From: a virus
Strand: one strand, 5' to 3'
DNA: 39,186 nucleotides
IMG/VR virus record: IMGVR_UViG_3300026077_000010
Location: 1-39,186 of that record
Part shown: piece by piece, positions 27,702 through 34,086 of the stretch
Position numbering within the stretch: the first letter of the stretch is position 1
How the letters are laid out: the number at the start of each line of letters is the position of its first letter
Notes under the pieces: generated by a model
Told to the model about the DNA's origin: nothing
The model's database searches: none
Seen by the model: only the letters and a program-made list of their open reading frames with translations
Program-made: the position numbers and the translations under genes

Positions 27702-27995
27702 ATGCTACAACCAGTCGCATGGCGTGACGTTGTAGGTTACATTTCTTTTATTGATGATGCTTATCTCACAATATGTTTCATTGATCAACCTCTACCCAAG
27801 AGTGCAAACTCTAGGTGGGGACGCCATTACGCATCAATTCTAGTATACCCTAATTATTGGCATGAAATACGCTGTCGTTTGGATGAAAAAGACGAAGAAG
27901 AAGGGCACATCCCGCCAACAAGCGACCTTCTTCAATTTGGACGATGCCGCTCAGTGGGAGCAGCACATAAACAAAACAGAACACGCAAAAACTAA
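27702..27995 (+). CDS. Conserved-type cyanophage small protein (97 aa)
   Basis: The ATG at 27702 gives VAWRDVVGYISFIDDAYLTI near the start, a beta-rich segment like those of small T4-like cyanophage proteins (recalled, not searched). An in-frame ATG at 27660 would overlap the previous gene by 35 bases and is less likely. The last 113 bases overlap the 45-residue gene in another frame; there the protein is a charged, unpatterned tail. Function unknown. Confidence 0.6.
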   Translation: MLQPVAWRDVVGYISFIDDAYLTICFIDQPLPKSANSRWGRHYASILVYPNYWHEIRCRLDEKDEEEGHIPPTSDLLQFGRCRSVGAAHKQNRTRKN

Positions 27996-28020
27996 CATCA
28001 TTCCTATCTTCAATGATTAA
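27883..28020 (+). CDS. Very small conserved-type protein (45 aa)
   Basis: ATG at 27883 to TAA at 28018-28020. The protein starts with a Lys-rich segment, then QQATFFNLDDAAQWEQHI and ends NIIPIFND. This layout (TFF-x-LDDA-x-WE-x-H ... I-P-x-F) is one I associate with tiny cyanophage proteins. Its stop overlaps the ATG of the next oxygenase gene (TAATG), which supports it as coding. It overlaps the 3' end of the previous gene by 113 bases. Function unknown. Confidence 0.65.
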   Translation: MKKTKKKGTSRQQATFFNLDDAAQWEQHINKTEHAKTNIIPIFND

Positions 28021-28577
28021 TGTATGTTGACCCAACTGCTATTGATATCACACTTCCACCCAATATAATTGAGTATCTTGATGATACCTCAATATTTAAG
28101 AAAGGTAGGGTGTGGGGTGATAAAGAAAAACACATTCGCTCTACTGATATATGTTTTCGTGATCAGCGTGATTGGGTTGGAAGATTCTGTAGGGATCATG
28201 TACAATCTGTCAATGATGATGTGTACAAGTATCAATTGAATGATGAATTTCATAATAACGCTTATCAGTATGCACACTATCATGTGAATGATCATTATGG
28301 ATGGCATATTGATTACATACGTGCTGGTGATAAAAAGAGACAATTCCATCGTAAACTATCCTTCTCATTATTATTGAATGATGATTATGAGGGAGGAGAG
28401 TTAGAATTTGTTTTACCTCAGTATGGTATGGAATTGAAATGGAATAGAATAGCATTAGAACCAAAGGCGGGTTCATTGATAGTATTTCCATCAACTCTAG
28501 GTCATAGAGTTAAACCTGTAACTAAAGGTATCAGAAAGAGTATTGTTGGGTGGTGTGTTGGTAGACAGTTTACGTAA
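28020..28577 (+). CDS. 2OG-Fe(II) oxygenase, PiuC/prolyl-hydroxylase type (185 aa)
   Basis: The metal site is clear: WHID near residues 94-97 (H-x-D), the distal His in LGHRV near 161, and R-K-S before the last strand for 2-oxoglutarate binding. SLLLNDDYEGGELEF is the usual strand-turn of P4H-like enzymes, and GSLIVFPS precedes the distal His. The start overlaps the 45-residue gene by one base. It is the last gene before a 154-base regulatory gap. Substrate unknown; phage members may hydroxylate proteins or nucleobases. Confidence 0.85.
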   Translation: MYVDPTAIDITLPPNIIEYLDDTSIFKKGRVWGDKEKHIRSTDICFRDQRDWVGRFCRDHVQSVNDDVYKYQLNDEFHNNAYQYAHYHVNDHYGWHIDYIRAGDKKRQFHRKLSFSLLLNDDYEGGELEFVLPQYGMELKWNRIALEPKAGSLIVFPSTLGHRVKPVTKGIRKSIVGWCVGRQFT

Positions 28578-28590
28578 TGTCACACACCCC

Positions 28591-28620
28591 TTGACAAATA
28601 TTCAATAGTATGTCATTATA
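28591..28620 (+). promoter_or_regulatory. Sigma70-type promoter for the methyltransferase
   Basis: A perfect -35 box TTGACA (28591-28596) is followed by CATTAT (28614-28619, spacer 17) or ATTATA (28615-28620, spacer 18). Transcription would start near 28627, right where a long inverted repeat begins, and leave a leader of about 100 bases before the ATG at 28732. Confidence 0.65.
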
Positions 28621-28625
28621 CTTTC

Positions 28626-28714
28626 AGGAAAACAAACGAGTTCCTGACTAGTCTGACTTAGAAGCAGACACATGACCGTTGGGGTAATGCACTGACCCTC
28701 AGTTTTGTTTTCCT
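28626..28714 (+). ncRNA. Candidate structured leader RNA upstream of the DNA methyltransferase
   Basis: A perfect 11-bp stem closes the element: AGGAAAACAAA (28626-28636) with TTTGTTTTCCT (28704-28714). Inside lie GTCTG/CAGAC (28651-28655 with 28665-28669) and GGGGT/ACCCT (28681-28685 with 28695-28699, one G-U pair). This is a three-way junction starting at the predicted transcription start and ending 17 bases before the start codon. It does not end in a T run, so it is not a simple terminator. I could not match it to a known riboswitch class. Confidence 0.5.
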
Positions 28715-28731
28715 TCACCAATTTTTAGAGC

Positions 28732-29682
28732 ATGAAAGACACTATTCTATTTGGAGACTGTCGTGATACACTTGATGCATTCTTACCAGAGAGTGCAAGG
28801 ATGTGCGTCACATCACCACCATACTACGGACTAAGAGACTATGGTGGTGAGGATGACCAGATAGGTCAAGAGCAATCACCAGAAGAATATGTTGAAGAGA
28901 TGGTACAAGTCTTCCGTAAGGTACGCAATGTACTTACGGAGGATGGTACACTATGGTTGAACATTGGTGACTCATACTATAATTACAGAAAGGATGGGTG
29001 CATACCTAAGCAGACATTCTCTAACAACAGACAAGACCTACCTAAGACTACACCAAGAAGATCCAACAAACTCCAAGGATATAAGGATAAGGATCTGATT
29101 GGTATACCATGGATGCTTGCATTCGCATTACGTGCGGATGGATGGTATCTAAGGCAAGATATTATATGGCATAAACCAAACCCTATGCCAGAGAGTGTAA
29201 GAGATAGATGTACAAAGTCTCATGAGTATATCTTTCTCTTGAGTAAGAGTAAGTATTACCACTATGACAATGAAGCAATCAAAGAACCAGCAAAAGATTG
29301 GGGAACAAGAGACAGATCAAAAGGAAAGTACCACAATCCAGGAACAGGACTCCAACCGCATTCGGGTCTTACAAAATCATATACAAAACGCAATAAACGC
29401 TCTGTCTGGACAGTAAACAAGAAACCATACAAGGGAGCACACTTTGCTACGTATCCTGAAGAACTGATCAAACCATGTATCCTTGCTGGTAGTGAGAAGG
29501 GTGACATTGTACTTGATCCATTCATGGGCAGTGGCACAACAGCAACAGTTGCAAAATCACTCGATAGGTATTATATTGGGTGTGAATTACATGAGGATTA
29601 TGGTGATTTAATTCAAAAGAGAATTAATACACTTCCTGAGACCCCTCTACAAGCGTCTACAAGCATCTTGAACCACTTATGA
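28732..29682 (+). CDS. Site-specific DNA methyltransferase (N4-cytosine/N6-adenine type, 316 aa)
   Basis: Motif IV, TSPPY (residues about 28-32), comes before motif I, DPFMGSGTT (about 263-271), the order of beta-class amino methyltransferases that use S-adenosylmethionine. GDCRDTL at the N-terminus, LW(L)NIGDSY and IIWHKPNPMPESV are further conserved blocks of this family. S-P-P-Y is common in N4-cytosine enzymes but also seen in some N6-adenine ones, so the base is not certain. There is no restriction endonuclease beside it: an orphan phage enzyme, likely for protection from host restriction or for regulation. It has its own promoter and structured leader. Its stop overlaps the next ATG. 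Confidence 0.88.
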   Translation: MKDTILFGDCRDTLDAFLPESARMCVTSPPYYGLRDYGGEDDQIGQEQSPEEYVEEMVQVFRKVRNVLTEDGTLWLNIGDSYYNYRKDGCIPKQTFSNNRQDLPKTTPRRSNKLQGYKDKDLIGIPWMLAFALRADGWYLRQDIIWHKPNPMPESVRDRCTKSHEYIFLLSKSKYYHYDNEAIKEPAKDWGTRDRSKGKYHNPGTGLQPHSGLTKSYTKRNKRSVWTVNKKPYKGAHFATYPEELIKPCILAGSEKGDIVLDPFMGSGTTATVAKSLDRYYIGCELHEDYGDLIQKRINTLPETPLQASTSILNHL

Positions 29683-29849
29683 TTGAACAGACTACCCAAG
29701 TTGATCTAACACCATCTCAGATCCGATTTATAATGGATATGATGATGGTAGCAGACTCCAAATCTTTCTACCACAAATCTGTGGATGATGGGACACTTTA
29801 CAACCAGTTATCAAACTGTCTACCATCACGCCACACTGCATCAAACTGA
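29679..29849 (+). CDS. Hypothetical small protein (56 aa)
   Basis: ATG at 29679 overlaps the methyltransferase stop (ATGA), and its own stop TGA shares a base with the next ATG at 29849. The protein is helical with a run of four Met (FIMDMMMVAD) and ends SRHTASN. Such overlaps on both sides make it a likely gene although it is very short. Function unknown. Confidence 0.55.
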   Translation: MIEQTTQVDLTPSQIRFIMDMMMVADSKSFYHKSVDDGTLYNQLSNCLPSRHTASN

Positions 29850-30043
29850 TGTATATTAATGAAGTCGTCAAGGAACACACCATGAACCAAGTCACCTCAA
29901 CAACAAGAAGTGGAACCAATGGTAAGATCATTGTGTGTCCTTGTTGTGATCAACCATCCAGAGTATATCACTTTGCATGGTCAGCACTATCATGTGCTCA
30001 CTGCGACGAATCTATTAACAAACTTGATTGGTTTTTACTATGA
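29849..30043 (+). CDS. Zinc-ribbon-like small protein (64 aa)
   Basis: Two pairs of Cys in C-x-x-C form (V-C-P-C-C near residues 29-32 and C-A-H-C near 50-53) suggest a single zinc ribbon of 25 residues. The start at 29849 is chosen because it overlaps the upstream stop; an ATG at 29882 would give a 53-residue protein with the whole ribbon. The stop overlaps the next start (ATGA). Small zinc ribbons in phages often bind nucleic acids or host polymerase, but the partner is unknown here. Confidence 0.65.
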   Translation: MYINEVVKEHTMNQVTSTTRSGTNGKIIVCPCCDQPSRVYHFAWSALSCAHCDESINKLDWFLL

Positions 30044-30180
30044 ACGAAGTAATGTTAGATCGCTGGTTACTCCAGAATCTAGACAACGCAGAACAAGAAT
30101 GGCAGAGTGACACTCCATTCTTAACTGACGATATGCCACAAGAGCAATTGTCACGTGAAGCATTGGATCTTCTGCGGTAA
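30040..30180 (+). CDS. Hypothetical small acidic protein (46 aa)
   Basis: ATG at 30040 overlaps the zinc-ribbon gene stop (ATGA); TAA at 30178-30180. The protein is acidic and helical (LDRWLLQNLDNAEQEW at the N-terminus, LSREALDLLR at the end). No family is recognised. It is the last gene of the methyltransferase operon before a promoter region. Confidence 0.55.
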   Translation: MNEVMLDRWLLQNLDNAEQEWQSDTPFLTDDMPQEQLSREALDLLR

Positions 30181-30205
30181 AGGTGCGGAGTGTGCCACTT
30201 GAATA

Positions 30206-30249
30206 AGTGTACACTAGTGGTTGTTTCATACCACATTCCGCGTTATACT
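30206..30249 (+). promoter_or_regulatory. Promoter with upstream palindrome
   Basis: TTGTTT (30221-30226), spacer 17, TATACT (30244-30249) form a sigma70-like promoter 24 bases before the ATG at 30274. Just upstream lies a perfect 10-bp palindrome, AGTGTACACT (30206-30215), flanked by CCACT and AGTGG. It could be an operator or a weak hairpin. Confidence 0.5.
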
Positions 30250-30273
30250 TAATTCATCAACACAAGAGACCTC

Positions 30274-30675
30274 ATGACCACTGCAACAATCACTGAAAAC
30301 ATACTCACTCACACTCAAGGGTTATGTGATGCACTCAAGCAGAACTACATCAATGATTCAATCAGACATCATGAGAGATCAATTGTTAAAGATGGTAACA
30401 GTAAGTACCACGTTGAAAGAATTAATGAACTTAAGTCAGGTGTATGCGACTACGACTTCGTTATAGAGTCTGGTCGCAAGTATCACAAGATCGTGATGGT
30501 TAACAATCAGCGTAGTGTTCACGCATTCATTGATAAGAAGACTGGTCAAGTGTACAAACCAGCAAGTTGGAAGTCTCCAGCAAAGCATGTACGCTATGAT
30601 CTCAGACTTATCAAAGATCGTGAATATTTACTAGCAAATGCTGACTGGGCGGGGGGATATCTCTACATGCGTTGA
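30274..30675 (+). CDS. Conserved-type hypothetical cyanophage protein (133 aa)
   Basis: It has a helical N-terminus followed by a beta-rich core (YDFVIESGRKYHKIVMV, VHAFIDKKTGQVYKPASWKS) and ends ADWAGGYLYMR. The V-H-x-F-I-D-x-x-T-G-x-V-Y-K-x-A-S-W-K block is one I associate with a family found in many T4-like cyanophages without known function. It is read from its own promoter. Soluble, without a signal peptide. Its 3' end contains the -35 box of the next promoter. Confidence 0.7.
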   Translation: MTTATITENILTHTQGLCDALKQNYINDSIRHHERSIVKDGNSKYHVERINELKSGVCDYDFVIESGRKYHKIVMVNNQRSVHAFIDKKTGQVYKPASWKSPAKHVRYDLRLIKDREYLLANADWAGGYLYMR

Positions 30676-30700
30676 CAAACGCTCTAATACATAGTATACT
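30672..30700 (+). promoter_or_regulatory. Near-consensus sigma70 promoter
   Basis: TTGACA (30672-30677), a 17-base spacer and TATACT (30695-30700) lie across the stop codon of the preceding gene. Transcription should start near 30707, so the ATG at 30726 would have a leader of about 20 bases. This rules out the upstream TTG of the same frame at 30672 as a start. Confidence 0.8.
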
Positions 30701-30725
30701 TTATTCACTTGCTTCTCTCACTCCC

Positions 30726-30956
30726 ATGACTGTTCCTAGTTTCTATATCGTTGCTGATGGCAACGCATATGCAATGGATGATGAAGGTTATATGTTCGGT
30801 GCTCCAGTTTTTCAAGATAACACTGTCGATTGGGACAGTGCTTATGATTTTGAACCATGTGAAGAGGATGTAGAGTATGTTGCACATATGTGTAAGATGC
30901 TACTAGACATCAAATCACTTCAAGTAGAACACACTAGTGAGGTATTCTCAAAATGA
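30726..30956 (+). CDS. Hypothetical small acidic protein (76 aa)
   Basis: The ATG at 30726 lies just after a strong promoter. The protein begins MTVPSFYIVADGNAYAMD and has a beta-hairpin-like N-terminus with acidic residues, followed by a helix with two Cys (HMCKMLLDIKSL). Stop overlaps the next ATG (ATGA). Function unknown. Confidence 0.65.
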   Translation: MTVPSFYIVADGNAYAMDDEGYMFGAPVFQDNTVDWDSAYDFEPCEEDVEYVAHMCKMLLDIKSLQVEHTSEVFSK

Positions 30957-31201
30957 ACATGCTTCAAGAACACATCAAAGAGTACATCAATCCGTACCCT
31001 AATAGATACTCTCGTGGACAGTTTGAAATTCGCATACTGCCACGTGAAGATCTAGATTATGAAGGAGAACAGAAGTATAGGCGAATGTTTAAGAAGTTTC
31101 CAAATGACTTCGCCGCTGCTGCTGCATCTCTACTACCAAAGGATGTACAATTCATCCAGTATGACCACCTCACCAACATTCTATTCGCTGAAAAACTATG
31201 A
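30953..31201 (+). CDS. Hypothetical small protein (82 aa)
   Basis: Overlaps both neighbours by 4 bases (ATGA). Basic and helical, with an alanine stretch (DFAAAAASLLPKDVQF) in the second half. No known family recognised. It is the second gene of the transcript that starts near 30707. Confidence 0.6.
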   Translation: MNMLQEHIKEYINPYPNRYSRGQFEIRILPREDLDYEGEQKYRRMFKKFPNDFAAAAASLLPKDVQFIQYDHLTNILFAEKL

Positions 31202-31404
31202 ACAACGAAGACACACTAAGGATCTCACAACAACGTGATGACATCTACGTATGGGTGACAGAACGCTTCAAGCAATTGATGTCAGAAGAGAGAGTTGATG
31301 ATGCACTATGTTTTGCTGATGAATTCTTTGAGTGGTTAGATCCTAACCAATTAGACACAGAAGAAACCTTATTCAGTGACTATGGACTCGGACAACTCAA
31401 CTGA
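31198..31404 (+). CDS. Hypothetical small acidic protein (68 aa)
   Basis: Starts inside the previous stop (ATGA). Acidic, helical (ERFKQLMSEERVDDALCFAD, FFEWLDPNQLD). The 3' end overlaps the next gene by 23 bases in another frame. Function unknown. Confidence 0.6.
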   Translation: MNNEDTLRISQQRDDIYVWVTERFKQLMSEERVDDALCFADEFFEWLDPNQLDTEETLFSDYGLGQLN

Positions 31405-31540
31405 TTATCAACTCAGTGATGCTATGCGTAAGTTAATCATTGATTACATGACTGCATGTAATGAACAGAAACACGCACTAGCAGAAGAACTACTCCTACA
31501 AATCAAGGAGCAAGGTAAGATTGACCAAGAAAACTCATGA
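31382..31540 (+). CDS. Hypothetical small protein (52 aa)
   Basis: ATG at 31382 overlaps the 3' end of the previous gene by 23 bases; the stop at 31538-31540 overlaps the ATG at 31537. The protein is one long helix with AMRKLIIDYM and HALAEELLLQIKEQGK, probably a coiled coil or helical pair. The chain of overlaps supports it. Function unknown. Confidence 0.55.
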   Translation: MDSDNSTDYQLSDAMRKLIIDYMTACNEQKHALAEELLLQIKEQGKIDQENS

Positions 31541-31824
31541 TCGAATTTATTGACGACGCTAATGGCATCCACATCAACTGGGACGAGAAAGACCCCATCG
31601 AAAAAGTCTTCAACGACTGGGAGGAGGAAGACTTCATCAACGCACTCCGCAAAGACTGTTTCTACATTCTCAAAGAGCGTGGAGAACTTGAATTCTGGGA
31701 TCCAGCAGCGATCAACAAAGAACTCCTCAAAGAAGGGTACGACTACAACGGTCGCCTCAAAGTCATCGCAGAAGAAGAGAGTAAGGGAAACCGCACCAAA
31801 GGTAACGAACTCAAGGAAACTTGA
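31537..31824 (+). CDS. Hypothetical small protein (95 aa)
   Basis: The start overlaps the preceding stop (ATGA). Acidic and Trp/Phe-containing (INWDEKDPIEKVFNDWEEED), helical, with a Lys/Glu-rich tail. The codon use in this stretch is GC-richer than in the flanking genes, with long runs of C-ending codons. Function not recognised. Confidence 0.6.
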   Translation: MIEFIDDANGIHINWDEKDPIEKVFNDWEEEDFINALRKDCFYILKERGELEFWDPAAINKELLKEGYDYNGRLKVIAEEESKGNRTKGNELKET

Positions 31825-31825
31825 G

Positions 31826-31999
31826 TTGTTCCCGCATCTCCCTAGATTTCCTTACGCATTCATACCATGTAAGGAGAGAAGTGATCAACTAAACAAGGCA
31901 TGGTTCGATGACCTTGATAGGATAGAAGATCACATTAAACGATACAAACTCAAGCAGAGTGAGTATCAAGCATACCATTACACTGGCAAGAGGAAATGA
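31826..31999 (+). CDS. Small basic protein with TTG start (57 aa)
   Basis: In this frame a TTG at 31826 has an AAGGA ribosome-binding site (31813-31817) 8 bases upstream. The protein reads FPHLPRFPYAFIPCKERSDQ and ends YHYTGKRK. The same frame is open further upstream over the previous gene, but that part is a Ser/Thr/Lys-rich shadow and is rejected. The stop overlaps the next ATG. Function unknown; the start is a judgement based on the ribosome-binding site. Confidence 0.45.
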   Translation: MFPHLPRFPYAFIPCKERSDQLNKAWFDDLDRIEDHIKRYKLKQSEYQAYHYTGKRK

Positions 32000-32178
32000 A
32001 GAACAAAGAACAGTTCTTTAGAGACCTAGACAACTGGCAGCAAGAGTATTCTACCATGCCAGTTGATAGAACGACAAGAGAAGAAGAACTTCTCAGTGGT
32101 GCTGACATCAAATCCCATGAGGGTATGATGTATGGTAGAATGTATTCTGATTGGAAAAGGAGGAAAGGTTATGACTGA
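31996..32178 (+). CDS. Hypothetical small protein (60 aa)
   Basis: Starts in the previous stop (ATGA). Charged and helical (FFRDLDNWQQEYSTMPVDR), with Met-rich GMMYGRMYSDW near the end. The final 8 bases overlap the next gene. Function not recognised. Confidence 0.6.
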   Translation: MKNKEQFFRDLDNWQQEYSTMPVDRTTREEELLSGADIKSHEGMMYGRMYSDWKRRKGYD

Positions 32179-32311
32179 TTGGACAGACAGAGAGAGTATC
32201 CGTAACCATGTACGGCATGAGAATAAAATCATGAATAAGAAGTTTAAGTTTGAAGAACCAATGAAGATCAAAAACCCTAGAAAACCCAAGAGGAACAAAA
32301 CAAATGACTGA
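32171..32311 (+). CDS. Small basic protein (46 aa)
   Basis: ATG at 32171 overlaps the previous gene by 8 bases; TGA ends at 32311 and overlaps the next ATG at 32304 by 8 bases. The C-terminal half is strongly basic (MKIKNPRKPKRNK), which may bind nucleic acid. The regular pattern of short overlaps supports it as a gene. Function unknown. Confidence 0.5.
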   Translation: MTDWTDRESIRNHVRHENKIMNKKFKFEEPMKIKNPRKPKRNKTND

Positions 32312-32441
32312 ACGTGAAGAACGTATTGTTACTAGGTTAGGTGAATTGTCAACACTACTAGGTGGTGAAATGACTAAATGGTATACAAAGAACTCAGTGG
32401 GAGAAGAAACCACTAAGTTTGTCATTACTATACCAAAATGA
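32304..32441 (+). CDS. Hypothetical small protein (45 aa)
   Basis: ATG at 32304, stop TGA at 32439-32441 overlapping the purN start (ATGA). The protein has a helical N-terminus (REERIVTRLGELSTLLGGE) and a beta-like end (TTKFVITIPK). No family recognised. Its coupling to purN by overlap may make translation of the two proportional. Confidence 0.55.
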   Translation: MTEREERIVTRLGELSTLLGGEMTKWYTKNSVGEETTKFVITIPK

Positions 32442-32986
32442 GACTAGGAGTCATGTGTTCAGGAAATGGTACTAATTTCCAGAACATCGTTACAAATCCA
32501 ATTTGTAATACCAATGAGGTTGTGTTAATGATACACAACACTAAGGAGTGTGGTGCAGTCAAACGTGCTGCCAAGTATGGTATTCCTCACTGTAGGATAC
32601 CACATAAGGAAGAGGATAAGATGATCATGCTCATGGAAGTGTACAAGGTTGATCTTATCATATTAGCAGGTTATATGAGGGTGATTAAACATCCTGATCG
32701 ATTCCCTGCCCCTATGATTAACATTCACCCATCCTTACTACCTAAGTATAAGGGACTACATGCAATAGAACAAGCACTTGAATCAGGTGATGAAAAGACT
32801 GGTGTTACAGTACACTATGTCAATGAAGAACTTGATGGTGGTGAGATAATCATGCAACAAGAGGTACAAATCCTGCCCGATGATAATATCAATACACTAA
32901 CCAAAGCAATCCAAAGAATAGAGTATGCAATCCTACCTACAGCAATCGAACAAATCAAACATGATAGACTCAGAGTTACTGTATAA
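32438..32986 (+). CDS. purN: Phosphoribosylglycinamide formyltransferase (PurN)
   Basis: The enzyme transfers a formyl group from 10-formyl-tetrahydrofolate to glycinamide ribonucleotide, step three of purine synthesis. The visible motifs are SGNGTNFQ (residues 8-15) at the substrate phosphate, INIHPSLLPKYKG with the catalytic Asn and His, and HYVNEELDGGEII with the catalytic Asp. At 182 residues it is slightly shorter than bacterial PurN. Phage purN genes are known in T4-like cyanophages, with other pur genes, and are thought to raise nucleotide supply for phage DNA. The start overlaps the previous small gene. No other pur gene is in this window. Confidence 0.93.
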   Translation: MRLGVMCSGNGTNFQNIVTNPICNTNEVVLMIHNTKECGAVKRAAKYGIPHCRIPHKEEDKMIMLMEVYKVDLIILAGYMRVIKHPDRFPAPMINIHPSLLPKYKGLHAIEQALESGDEKTGVTVHYVNEELDGGEIIMQQEVQILPDDNINTLTKAIQRIEYAILPTAIEQIKHDRLRVTV

Positions 32987-33062
32987 GATCTACTATAGGG
33001 CAACACGTCCAATGAAACCCAAACCAGTGAGAAAGCATTACAATGTCACAACCTTCGGTTAA
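32961..33062 (+). CDS. Possible tiny protein between purN and the oxygenase (33 aa)
   Basis: ATG at 32961, TAA at 33060-33062. It overlaps the 3' end of purN by 26 bases and the start of the oxygenase gene by 20. The peptide is basic (RPMKPKPVRKHYNV). The length and lack of a visible ribosome-binding site make it uncertain; it fills the 56-base gap between two genes and may be chance. Confidence 0.25.
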   Translation: MIDSELLYKIYYRATRPMKPKPVRKHYNVTTFG

Positions 33063-33636
33063 AGCATTATTCCCAACACTATTACAGACATTCAATTATG
33101 AACCCCCAGATGGTTTAATTGAACGATGTTATGATGTGCAGAATAAACAAAAGTATACTGCACGTCAACGATCAAATAGATTAGGGTTTCAATCAAATGT
33201 AATTCCATTTGTTGAATTAACACCAGTAAGGAAGTACATTGATGAACATACTATAACAGGTAAGTTGAAACATGGTAGAGCATGGGTTAACATTAATCCT
33301 TTAGGAGGATATAATGTAGGACATACACATCCTAATAGTGATTACACATTTGTATACTATTTGACTGAATCAACAGTACCAATAGTATTAAGTCATCCAC
33401 ACCAATTTGAACAGTTTAACCATGCAGTATCAGTAGATGAACAGTATGGTAGACAGTATGGACTTGCTTCAATACACAAGATTGAACCTAAGAGAGGAGA
33501 CATACTTATGTTCCCATCTTATGTGCCACATCATGTAGAATCTAACACTGTAAGTCAGGATAGAATCAGCATAAGTTGGAACTCTGATGTGTATAGTTTG
33601 AGAGGTCCACAGTCATGGGCAGAGAAGGTTGGATAG
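33043..33636 (+). CDS. Putative 2OG-Fe(II) oxygenase (197 aa)
   Basis: The pattern AWVNINPLGGYNVGHTHPNS (near residues 85-104), FVYYL, RGDILMFPS and PHHVESNT followed by DRISISWN fits the 2OG-FeII_Oxy_5 family, a group of putative oxygenases in marine bacteria and cyanophages. The proximal His are in G-H-T-H-P, the distal His in P-H-H-V and the 2-oxoglutarate-binding Arg in D-R-I-S. It is not closely similar to the other two oxygenases in the window. Substrate unknown. It is the last gene before a 450-base gene-poor region. Confidence 0.78.
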   Translation: MSQPSVKALFPTLLQTFNYEPPDGLIERCYDVQNKQKYTARQRSNRLGFQSNVIPFVELTPVRKYIDEHTITGKLKHGRAWVNINPLGGYNVGHTHPNSDYTFVYYLTESTVPIVLSHPHQFEQFNHAVSVDEQYGRQYGLASIHKIEPKRGDILMFPSYVPHHVESNTVSQDRISISWNSDVYSLRGPQSWAEKVG

Positions 33637-33698
33637 TATAGGATAGTATCCTTGTACCACAGTAGTCCGCACATTGCTATCACAGGGTTCTTTGAGTA

Positions 33699-33739
33699 TT
33701 CCACAGAGGTTGTGGAAAACCTTTATTAATTGTGGAATA
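33699..33739. promoter_or_regulatory. Cluster of DnaA-box-like sites and hairpin
   Basis: TTCCACA (33699-33705) and TGTGGAAAA (33711-33719) form an inverted pair with a 5-base loop; TGTGGAATA follows at 33731-33739. TGTGGAAAA is the reverse complement of TTTTCCACA, the DnaA box reported for cyanobacteria. Two more copies (34201-34209 and 34209-34217) lie in the next gene. The pair could also act as a simple hairpin. Confidence 0.45.
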
Positions 33740-33865
33740 AATGTGTTTAGGTTCTGTGAAGATAGTGTGAAGGTACTCTGGTTACGCTACCTTAGCCCGC
33801 AACCTACCGATTTGTCAAGTATGTGTGTGCCAGTTCGCAAAGTGTCCCCAAAACCTCAAAAATAC

Positions 33866-33894
33866 TTGCAAATCCCTGCGAATTCTGTTATTAT
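33866..33894 (+). promoter_or_regulatory. Sigma70-like promoter (TTGCAA/TATTAT)
   Basis: TTGCAA (33866-33871), a 17-base spacer and TATTAT (33889-33894). The next ATG (33901) is only 6 bases after the -10 box, which would give a leaderless message. The promoter probably serves the KTSC-like gene at 34087 after a long AT-rich leader. Confidence 0.55.
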
Positions 33895-33900
33895 ACGTTC

Positions 33901-33966
33901 ATGAGACTTACAGAAACCCTGAAAGTCTTAAAAAGTCAAAAAAACAGAAGTTTAAAGACTTTATAA
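33901..33966 (+). CDS. Possible leaderless 21-residue leader peptide
   Basis: ATG at 33901 sits exactly where transcription from the upstream promoter should begin; TAA ends at 33966. The peptide is basic (LKVLKSQKNRSLK). It is too short to judge by composition. It is listed because its promoter-to-ATG spacing equals that of two other genes in the window (34950 and 38239). Confidence 0.25.
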   Translation: MRLTETLKVLKSQKNRSLKTL

Positions 33967-34086
33967 AACTCAGAAAGTTCACTTTTTAAGTTTTTTGAGT
34001 TTTTAAGAAAGATTTAAAGTTAAAACTTTAAGTATTTCGCGTTTTTTTGCGTTTTTTCTTTTTAAAAGACCCCATTTAACTCAAAA

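Larger units (their letters stand above)
33637..34086. other. Gene-poor 450-base region, candidate origin or regulatory locus
   Basis: No convincing gene of ordinary length. It opens with the imperfect repeat GGATAGTATA/GGATAGTATCC (33631-33651, partly in the upstream gene end), then the DnaA-box-like cluster and a promoter at 33866-33894. The segment from 33901 to 34086 is very AT-rich, with many AAAGTTT/AAACTTT-type runs and a double GCG-T7 pattern near 34038-34056. Such an AT-rich stretch beside DnaA-like sites could be an unwinding element. A 21-codon ORF starts at 33901. Confidence 0.5.

Noticed and set aside
28626-28714. Rho-independent terminator before the methyltransferase
   Set aside because: The outer stem is A/T-rich with an 67-base interior and no T run after it; it begins at the promoter's start site, which suits a leader element better.
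31550-31825. Upstream part of the frame that ends at 31999
   Set aside because: It is a shadow of the gene at 31537: low-complexity Ser/Thr/Lys sequence. Only the part after 31826 is kept.
33674-33904. 76-codon open frame in the gene-poor region
   Set aside because: TTG start without a ribosome-binding site, Ser/Pro/Val-rich patternless protein, and it runs across the promoter at 33866-33894.
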